DNA from: Ardenticatenaceae bacterium
Lineage (GTDB): Bacteria > Chloroflexota > Anaerolineae > Promineifilales > Promineifilaceae
Reading direction: 5' to 3'
DNA: 64,000 nucleotides
Assembly (NCBI GenBank): GCA_020634435.1
Contig: JACKBS010000007.1
Span: 558,001-622,000, forward strand
Part shown: one piece after another, positions 52,235-61,000 of the stretch
Position numbering within the stretch: the stretch's first letter is position 1
Layout: every line of letters starts with the position of its first letter
Translations under genes and position numbers: made by a program
Notes under the pieces: generated by a model
Told to the model about the DNA's origin: nothing
What the model saw: only the letters and a program-made list of their open reading frames with translations
Database searches by the model: none

Positions 52235-55200
52235 ATGACTGAGCATAAACAGAAAATTTATCATAAGGCTCTTTTTATTATCATTTTTGGTTCTGCTGTT
52301 TTGTTGCAATCGTGTGGTTTTGCGGCTTCATCAACGAAAGGCCCTGATACTTCCTCTGATATAAACGGCACAATTGTTTCTTCTGCAAGTGAGACCGAAA
52401 GAGTAGAAACAAGCAACCATACTCTAGAGGGAATTGGTGCTGGCGATGAAACATCACTTCCTTCTGGTTCCTCACATCTTGACAATAGTGAGTCAGAAGA
52501 AATTTTTACCTTCAGCAATATAATTTATCCACCCGAACGGCCGTTTCCCTCCCAAGCTAAAATACAAGCCAACAACGCTTTAGCCTTTTTGGACACTTTG
52601 CAGCCCGGCTGGAATCTGATCTCCATCCCCGAAGAACTTGCCAGCACCGATCCAGCTACCGTCTTGGCCTCTATCGATGGCAACTATACTCAGGTCGTGG
52701 CCTACGACGGCTGTGACACGGCCGATCCCTGGAAATTATACGATCCATCTGATTTAGCTGGCAGCGATCTAACAACCATTGACCCGACGATGGGCCTGTG
52801 GATTGAAATGACGGTTAGTGACACCTTGAGCGTTACCGGTACGATTCCCACCAATCCGTCCATTAACCTGTGTACCGGCTGGAACCTCATTGGCTACCCA
52901 TCGGCAGACACAACACCTGTCGGTGGGGCATTTTCATCAATTCAAGGCCAATATGAGCGCGTTTTTGATTACCAAGCCACGAACCTCACAGAACCATGGA
53001 ACGTTTATGACGTGGCAGTCCCCAGTTGGGCCAATGATTTGGCCAATTTGCAGCCAGGCCGCGGCTATTGGGTGCTGGCGACCGAAAACGTAAGCTGGAT
53101 TCCAAGCAGTGGCAGCCCGCAGCCAACCGTAGCAATAACCAGCCCCGCCAACAGCAATGAGATTACAGCCTGGACCACCATCACAGGTACTGTTACCAGC
53201 GATGTTTTGTCGGAATGGACGTTAGAGTACCGGCTGGAGAGTGATGACACCTGGGTGCCTTTCGCCACTGGGACCACGCCCGTTGCCGAGGCAGCCCTTG
53301 GTACCTTTGATCCCACTTTGCTGTTAAACGGCATCTATAAGATCCGACTAACCGCCACCGATCTCTTTAATCAGACCACCTCTACCACGATCAACACCAT
53401 CGTCGATGGCGAATTGAAAATTGGTCATTTCACCATCTCGTTGGTTGATATGGCTGTGCCGGTTAGCGGCATTCCCATTCAAATTATTCGTACGTACGAC
53501 AGCCGCGATAAGCGCGTTGGCGACTTTGGGGTAGGCTGGACGCTGGACATTCGAGATGTGCGTGTGGAAGAAACGGGGGTCATGGGGGCCGATTGGCATG
53601 TGGAATCTATTGGTGGTTTCCCACCGGTTTATTGTATCGTTCCCAGTAAGCCCCATATAGTGACAGTCGCGGCGCCAGATGGCACCCTGCAAGAGTTTGA
53701 GCCGGTGCTAACGCCTCAATGTGATCAAAATGCCGCGCCCGATCTGGTGGATCTGACGTTTGAGCCGCTGCCGGGGACTTACAGCTCCCTGACTTCGTTA
53801 GCGGGAACAGGTGTCCTTGTCCAACCGGCCACAACGGGTGTTGAGCTGGTAGGAGCCATCAATGGCACTGTGTACGATGCCGAGCAGTACGTCCTGACCC
53901 TGCGCGACGGCCGTGAATTTCGCGTGCAGCAAGGTGTTGGTCTGCAAAGTGTCCTCGATTTGAACGGAAACTCACTCATCATCGACAATGACGGCATCGC
54001 TCACTCTAGCGGTATGGGAATTGCCTTTGAGCGTGACGCGGAGGGTCGCATTGTGCGCATCACTGATCCTTCAGGCAGCACCATCGAATATGCCTATGAT
54101 GCCAACGGCGATTTGGTCAGCGTCACCGACCAGATCAGCAACACCACCCAGTTTTTCTATAACAATACCCACAACATGATTGACATTATCGGCCCGGACG
54201 GCAATCGGGTTGCCCTCAATGAGTACGCACCTGACAATCGTCTGATCGCCACTGTGGATGCCGACGGCAACCGGGTTGAATTCACCCACAACATCAACGA
54301 CGGGCAAGAGATTGTGCGGGATCGGTTGGGGAACGAAACGATTATTGAATATGACGACAGCGGCAATGTGCTCAGCGAAACAGACGCAATGGGCAATACA
54401 ACCACCTATACCTACGACGATCGCGGCAATGTGCTGACCCAAACCGATGCCTTGGGCCGCACCATTACCAGAACATTTGACGCCTTCGACAATGTATTGA
54501 CGCAAGTTGACGTTGATGGCCACCTGACGACCTTCACTTACAACGATCGGGATCAGATGCTTACCATGACGGATGATCGCGGGCGAATAATTACCAACGC
54601 CTTCGATGCCAATGGGAACTTAACTCAGGTTACCGATGGTGAGGGGGAGACGACAACGTTTGCCTATGATGCCAGCGGCAATAGGCTTTCCATGACCGAT
54701 GTTGCCGGCAATGTGACCAGCTTCAGTTATGATGCCTTTGGTAACCAGACGACGATGACCGATGCCAGCGGCAACATCACCAGCTACAGCTATGACACCA
54801 ATAACCAGCCGCTGACCCAGACACAAACGCGCACACTGCCAGACGGTACGCAGGAAACTGTGACTACCCAGTTTGAGTACGACAACGCTGGCAATCTGGT
54901 GCGGGATATCGATCCGCTGGGCAATGCTTTTGTGGTGGTCAACAATGCTCTGGAGAAACCGGCCACGGTCACCACCAAGAATGGCGAGTTGGTCACTTAT
55001 GAATATGATGCGCGTGGCTATCCTACCCGTATTGTTTATCCCGATGGCTCAGAAGAGCAGTTCACCTACGATGCTGAGGGTCGCCAGCTAACCTATACCG
55101 ACCAGGACAATCAGACAACGACCTATGAATATGATGCCCTGGGTCGGCTTGTCAGAACCATTTATCCTGATGCTACGTCAACGGCAACGGCCTACGATGC

Positions 55201-57694
55201 CCTGGGGCGGGTTATTAGTGAAACGAATGAATTGGGGCAAACAACGCTTTATGGCTACGGGGCCGATCTGGAAACGATTACAGATGCGCTGGGCAATGTG
55301 ACCCAGCGTGAGCTGGATAGCGATGGCAACGTCGTGCGCCAAACTGATGCCAATGGCAATGTGACCACGTTTACCTATGACAAAGGCAGCCAGCGACATG
55401 GTGAAGGGCGCCTGATTCAAACGACGTATGCGGATGGCACCACAACGCAATTCACCTACGACGCGCTGGGCCGGCTTATTGCTGAGACGGATCAGGCAGG
55501 CAACGTGACGACTTTTGGCTACGATGCTGAGGGGCGATTGATTTTGGTGCGTGACGCGCTGGGCCAGGAAACCACCTATGCCTACGACGAGTTGGGTAAC
55601 CAGACCAGCTTGACCGACGCCAACGGCAACATCACCCGTTTTGAGTACGATAGCCTGGGTCGCATGATTAAACGCATCTTGCCGCTGGGCCAGGTGGAAA
55701 CTTTTGCCTACGATGCCAACGGCAACCAGATTGCCCACACCAACTTCAACGGCGAAACGATAACGATGGTGTATGACAGCCAAAACCGCCTGGTTGAAAA
55801 GACGTGGCCGGATGGCACCGTTGAAACGTTTGCTTATTCGTCTGCCGGACTGCGCCTCCAGGCTGGCGGAGATACGTATCTTTATGATGATCGGTATCGA
55901 CTCATTACGGAAACCAAAGCCAATGGCGATACGCTTTCTTACACTTATGACGCTGCCGGCAACCGGACGTCAGTGACCACGCCTGCCGGAATCACATCCT
56001 ACACCTATGACGCATTAAACAGGATGGAGACGGTGACGGCTCCTGACGGAGGCGTTACCAGCTATACCTATGACGCCGTGGGGAATCTGCAAAGCGTGTC
56101 GCTGCCGAATGGGATTGTGACCACCTATACCTTTGACAACCTGAATCGGCTGACGCTGGTGAAAATCACGAACGCCGCGGGTGGCTTGCTGGCTTCCTAT
56201 GCTTACACGCTGGACGACGCCGGGAACAGAACACAGGTGGTGGAAGCGCATACAGGGCGCATTGTTGATTATGGTTACGATGCGACTTACCGGCTGATTT
56301 CGGAAACGATTCAGGATCCGGTCAATGGCAACCGGACCATTACCTACACCTACGATGCTGTAGGCAACCGATTGAGCAAGAATGATTCTGTTGAGGGACT
56401 AACAACCTATGCTTATGATGCAAATAATCGACTGCTCACTGAAAACACGCCCGCCGGCACCATTACCTATGGTTACGACGATAACGGCAACCTGATAAGT
56501 AAAAACGGTCCGGGCGTTACCATGACTTACAGCTACGATGCTGAGAACCGATTAATTGGTGTCAATAATGGTGTGAATACGGTCGAATATTTCTATGATG
56601 CTGACAGCCTACGCACAAAACTGGTGGTGGATGGTACAGATGTGACCAGCTTCCTGGTGGACAAGAACCGCCCTTATGCCCAGGTTTTGCGAGAAACGGA
56701 TGGCATAGGTGATGAGATAGTTAGTTACGTATATGGTCATGATTTGTTAAGCCAGGAGAGGTTAGCAACCGGAATAAATCATTATTTATATGACGGCCAG
56801 TTATCAACACGCTTCCTAACAGATACCTCTGGCAATGTTATCAACAGCTATGTATATGATGCTTTTGGTACCATCAGTTCCTCATCTGGTGCTATTACCA
56901 ATGGGTATCTTTATACAGGCGAACAACTAGATAATTACCTCGATGCTTACTATTTGAGAGCCCGCTATTACGATCCAAATTCGGGGCGTTTCACTGTAAT
57001 AGACCCATTTAGCGGGTATCAAAATGATCCGCAATCACTACACAAATATGTGTACGGTCATAATAATCCCATTAACAACTATGATCCAACTGGAGAATGG
57101 TCACTGCAGTTTTGGATTGCTGCATTCATAGTTGGAGGAGTAAGTGTAAGCCATCAAATACTACCAGAAGCATTTTATAGCAATCAAGACAATCCTAAAT
57201 TAGGCTTACATCAAGATCTGGCTGTCAAACTTGCCAGGAATTGGGCGCTGGGAATGCAGCTAAATTATGAATCTTACTTTGAAAGGTGGTTTGGTATAGG
57301 TGATAGAAGAATAGTAAGAGAAGCTTGGTGGAAAACAGCTCGATATCTTACATTTGAGGATATTAAATTTCGAAGAGATACAGGGTGTGGTGTGGCTCGG
57401 GTTGATAACTCAAAATATTCGAACACAATTAATCTCTGTGAGGCTTATTTTCAAGCAAATCTTAAGGGTGGTTTCGAGACCCGAGTCGGTTTTATTATTC
57501 ATGAGGTTATGCACTTAGCAGACGCTGCAGACGATCAATCCCTTGGGCGATGTAAGGGCTACATTGATGACCAAGGTAATCCAACAAATGTGTGCTATGG
57601 TCCGATAAATGCAAGTTGGCTTGCGCATGGGCGCGCTGATTTAGCTGTAAAAAATATCGACAACTATGTATCCCAGGCAGAATATGGGCGTTGA
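52235..57694 (+). CDS. RHS/YD-repeat lipoprotein with C-terminal metallopeptidase toxin domain
   Basis: A 1819-residue surface protein. The signal peptide ends in a lipobox with Cys27 (VLLQSC). N-terminal Ig-like domains are followed by a DUF6531-like segment (VSGIPIQIIRTYDSRDKRVGD). Then come dozens of YD repeats (TYTYDDRGNVLTQTDALGR type, ~600-1540) and the RHS core signature YYLRARYYDPNSGRFTVIDP (~1570-1590). The last ~190 residues differ from the core and carry FIIHEVMHLADAADDQ, an HExxH zinc-peptidase motif at 57500-57514, like M35-type peptidases. This is the layout of polymorphic contact toxins: the RHS shell encloses a variable toxin tip. No immunity gene was recognised downstream. 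Confidence 0.85.
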   Translation: MTEHKQKIYHKALFIIIFGSAVLLQSCGFAASSTKGPDTSSDINGTIVSSASETERVETSNHTLEGIGAGDETSLPSGSSHLDNSESEEIFTFSNIIYPPERPFPSQAKIQANNALAFLDTLQPGWNLISIPEELASTDPATVLASIDGNYTQVVAYDGCDTADPWKLYDPSDLAGSDLTTIDPTMGLWIEMTVSDTLSVTGTIPTNPSINLCTGWNLIGYPSADTTPVGGAFSSIQGQYERVFDYQATNLTEPWNVYDVAVPSWANDLANLQPGRGYWVLATENVSWIPSSGSPQPTVAITSPANSNEITAWTTITGTVTSDVLSEWTLEYRLESDDTWVPFATGTTPVAEAALGTFDPTLLLNGIYKIRLTATDLFNQTTSTTINTIVDGELKIGHFTISLVDMAVPVSGIPIQIIRTYDSRDKRVGDFGVGWTLDIRDVRVEETGVMGADWHVESIGGFPPVYCIVPSKPHIVTVAAPDGTLQEFEPVLTPQCDQNAAPDLVDLTFEPLPGTYSSLTSLAGTGVLVQPATTGVELVGAINGTVYDAEQYVLTLRDGREFRVQQGVGLQSVLDLNGNSLIIDNDGIAHSSGMGIAFERDAEGRIVRITDPSGSTIEYAYDANGDLVSVTDQISNTTQFFYNNTHNMIDIIGPDGNRVALNEYAPDNRLIATVDADGNRVEFTHNINDGQEIVRDRLGNETIIEYDDSGNVLSETDAMGNTTTYTYDDRGNVLTQTDALGRTITRTFDAFDNVLTQVDVDGHLTTFTYNDRDQMLTMTDDRGRIITNAFDANGNLTQVTDGEGETTTFAYDASGNRLSMTDVAGNVTSFSYDAFGNQTTMTDASGNITSYSYDTNNQPLTQTQTRTLPDGTQETVTTQFEYDNAGNLVRDIDPLGNAFVVVNNALEKPATVTTKNGELVTYEYDARGYPTRIVYPDGSEEQFTYDAEGRQLTYTDQDNQTTTYEYDALGRLVRTIYPDATSTATAYDALGRVISETNELGQTTLYGYGADLETITDALGNVTQRELDSDGNVVRQTDANGNVTTFTYDKGSQRHGEGRLIQTTYADGTTTQFTYDALGRLIAETDQAGNVTTFGYDAEGRLILVRDALGQETTYAYDELGNQTSLTDANGNITRFEYDSLGRMIKRILPLGQVETFAYDANGNQIAHTNFNGETITMVYDSQNRLVEKTWPDGTVETFAYSSAGLRLQAGGDTYLYDDRYRLITETKANGDTLSYTYDAAGNRTSVTTPAGITSYTYDALNRMETVTAPDGGVTSYTYDAVGNLQSVSLPNGIVTTYTFDNLNRLTLVKITNAAGGLLASYAYTLDDAGNRTQVVEAHTGRIVDYGYDATYRLISETIQDPVNGNRTITYTYDAVGNRLSKNDSVEGLTTYAYDANNRLLTENTPAGTITYGYDDNGNLISKNGPGVTMTYSYDAENRLIGVNNGVNTVEYFYDADSLRTKLVVDGTDVTSFLVDKNRPYAQVLRETDGIGDEIVSYVYGHDLLSQERLATGINHYLYDGQLSTRFLTDTSGNVINSYVYDAFGTISSSSGAITNGYLYTGEQLDNYLDAYYLRARYYDPNSGRFTVIDPFSGYQNDPQSLHKYVYGHNNPINNYDPTGEWSLQFWIAAFIVGGVSVSHQILPEAFYSNQDNPKLGLHQDLAVKLARNWALGMQLNYESYFERWFGIGDRRIVREAWWKTARYLTFEDIKFRRDTGCGVARVDNSKYSNTINLCEAYFQANLKGGFETRVGFIIHEVMHLADAADDQSLGRCKGYIDDQGNPTNVCYGPINASWLAHGRADLAVKNIDNYVSQAEYGR

Positions 57695-58011
57695 GTAATT
57701 TTCTATGAATATTCGCCACTTTTGCCGTCAAATATCTACTGTGCAATAAAAATTGGTCGTCATTTGAAATCTGATTGAACAATTGGTTCGGTTTGTAAGA
57801 ATGATGAGAAATATTCAGAAAAATTATAATCGTAGGAAGCGATACGTTTATTTTCCTTTTTTTACTGCGTTCCGGCACATTTGTGAGCAGAGGAGCTGCT
57901 GAAAGCTATATGCTTGTCGTTGAACAAAAGCCTGCGAAGTAGGGCAAACATTAGGCTAGCAATATGGTACTTACCAATTGGCATTATTAATATTGAAGGG
58001 ATTTAGATAAG
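57695..58011. other. Intergenic region after the RHS gene
   Basis: About 315 bp without a supported gene on either strand. An immunity gene would be expected here for a typical polymorphic toxin; none is visible. A GAAGGG ribosome site lies 12 bp before the start of the next gene. Confidence 0.5.
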
Positions 58012-61000
58012 ATGAACCTTGAAAGTAACAGACAACAAAAGAAGATATGGGTTCTGCCGCTAATGTCGATCCTCACCCTGCTTATGAGTACCTGGGCGTA
58101 TGCGGCACCTCCTATTAAGCCTGCCAGCTTTTACGGTTCAATAAAACTAAACACTGTATCTGTTCCAGAGGGCACATTTGTGACCGGCTGGATTGGCAAT
58201 ATCCAGGTGGCTCAGACCAACTCCTTCACCTTGAACGGAGAATCCCGCTTCCGCATTCATATTTCCGGCGACGATCCCGATACACCAGAAATCGAAGGAG
58301 GTGTTGAGGGCCAAACAATCACCTTCAAAATAGATGGCTATGATGCCGATCAAACCGCAATCTGGCAGTCCGGCACCTTCCAGCGCCTGGACTTAACGGC
58401 CATCATTCCCCCGGCACCACCGGTCGCCAACTTCACCACTGGCAAAGCCAAAAACGTGGCGTTGTTAGAGGATGGTGCCCAGGTCATTGACTATTCCAGC
58501 GCCTTCAACACGACCAGCTCGTATACCCCAGATAACGCCATTGACTACGACAGTTCAGCCACCGGCTTTAGCTCCTGGCGCACCGCCAGCACCGGCGCCC
58601 AAAACGAATGGCTCAAGGTCGAACTGGCCGGTCAGCAACCCCACATCATCGATCGCGTCGTCCTGCGCAGCCCAGGCGACTATCCGCAAAACTTCGAGGT
58701 GCGCGTCTCCACCACCGGCACGGCAGACAGCGACTTTAGCACCGTCTACGCCGGCGTTTATGCCCCCAACACCGGCCGGCAATCCTTCACCTTCCCGCCC
58801 GTCGCCGCCCGCTACGTCCAGCTCTACATCCTGGACGGTGATGGCTCATCAGACTACATACGCCTGGCAGAATTCCAGGTCTGGACGCGCGAGCGTGCCG
58901 GTGGCATTGTCTCCCTCTCGGCCGGGCCGCCATCAACCATTGTAGACGTATCCAGCTTCGTTACCGGCTTCGAGCCAGAAAAAGCGATTGACGATGATGC
59001 CAGCGTATCAAGCTGGAAAACTGCATCCGGTGATGCAACCAACCAATGGTTTACTGTTGCCTTAGGCGGTGGCAGTCGCACCTATCGAATTGACCATGTA
59101 CGTCTGCAAGGCAGCGGTTTCCCCACCATGCCACGTAATTTCGCCATCCGCGTTTCCAACACAACCCTTGATGAAGCTGCCTTCACAACAGTGTTTGAAG
59201 GAACGCTGGCATTGGATTATTCTGCACAGGAATTTTATTTCCCGCCGGTTGATGCCAAATATGTTCAATTATTTGTGGTAGATAATTTCGATAGCGGCTG
59301 CTGTGTTGAACTCAAAGACTTCGATGTCTTATCCGTTTATGGCACCAACACGTCACGGCTGGGCGGCGTTGGCGCTTCCATCGTTGATAGCTCACCAAGC
59401 GGTGCTGAAAGAACCATCGACAATAATCTCATCACAGGCTGGTCTGCTTCTCCTGGTAGTTGGTTCAAGCTCCGACTGATTGAAGGCGGACCATATCCTA
59501 TAAATCATCTCAAAGTTAACGCCACCAGCGCCCAATCGGCACAATTTGAACTCGCCGTCTCTGACCAAACCAGCGCAGACGCCGACTTTACCACCGTTTA
59601 CACCGGCACCTTCCGCGCTGATGGGATTGATCATTGGCTTTCCTTCCCCGACGTCCCAGCGCGATATGTGCGTTTCGCCATCACGAGCATCAACGGATCT
59701 TCTATAACGCTTAGAGACCTGCAACTGTATTCCTCGGCTTTAGGCGGTGCGACTGTGCCGCTAGACAATTATTCATTTGACAGCGATGGAATTATTATCA
59801 ATCGTCTCTGGGAGTTTGGGGATGGTCAATCCTCCATCGAAGAGCATCCAGTCCATGAATTTGCAGCACCAGGAGAGTACCCCATCCAGCTTACCGTCAC
59901 CGATACAGATGGGCTTTCAACGACGCAAACCTTAACTTACACCGTCCTCACGCCGCCACAAGCAGACTTTGCCTGGACGCCCGATCCGGCTTTTGAAGGT
60001 CAAATCGTCACTTTTACCGACACCTCGGTATCAACGGGCGGACAAATCCTCACTCAAATCTGGGATTCTCCTATTTTAAGTGCGCCCGAAGTCAATAAGC
60101 GCTTCTTTGATATTACCTTCCCGGATAGTGGGGATTATCCGCTGACACTCACCGTCAGCGACAGCCAGCTGCTAACAGCATCCATTTCTCAAACTGTGCC
60201 TATTAACAACCTGCCTCCTACGGTTTCTGTTGGCCCTGACCAGACATTGCCTTGGGGGAAATCGTGGCTCGTGGCTCCTGCCGTTTCCGACCCAAGCCCG
60301 GCCGATCAGCTGGCACTGGTTTGCGACTGGGATTTCGGTGATGGGAACAGCCAGCAAATTAACGGCTGCAAAAATAATAACGTGGCCGTTTCTCACACCT
60401 ACGACACGCCGGGCGTTTATACGGCCACCCTGTCAGTCACAGACCCGGATGGTGACACAGGAACCGATACGCTCTTGGTGACCGTCCTGGCACACAACAC
60501 GTATATCCACATCAATTCCATCACAGCGTTGACCACCGGTAACGCCGAGGTAGTGGTGACGCTCTATGACCAGCTAACCGGTGCCCTACTGCCTGGGCAG
60601 ACTATCGAAGCTGCCGCCGATGGCGCCACGGCAACCCAAACAACGGATGCCCAGGGGCAGGCGACATTGCTCCTGGCAATCGGCGAGGGGTCAGACATCC
60701 CCCTGCAAATTAGCTACCCTGGCGATACGCATTATAACGCTTCAATTACGACCGATGTGGTGAGCAGTGGTCCTGATCTGGTCGTCGAATCAATCGATCT
60801 CAGCCAGACGGCGACCGACGCACAAGAACTCCTGATCAGCGGCGATTTGGGAGTGCAGATTATCAACCAGGGCAATCTGGCTACGGACAGCGCGTTCCAA
60901 ATTGTGGTCTTTGAAGACCGTGATCAGGATGGCGTTCTATCTGCGAGTGACAATGTGTTAGGTCAGTCAAGCTATGACCCCCTGCTGGTCGCCGGTCAGT

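Noticed and set aside
55178..55783. 201-codon minus-strand frame inside the RHS gene
   Set aside because: Antisense shadow created by the repeated YD codons; no start signal.
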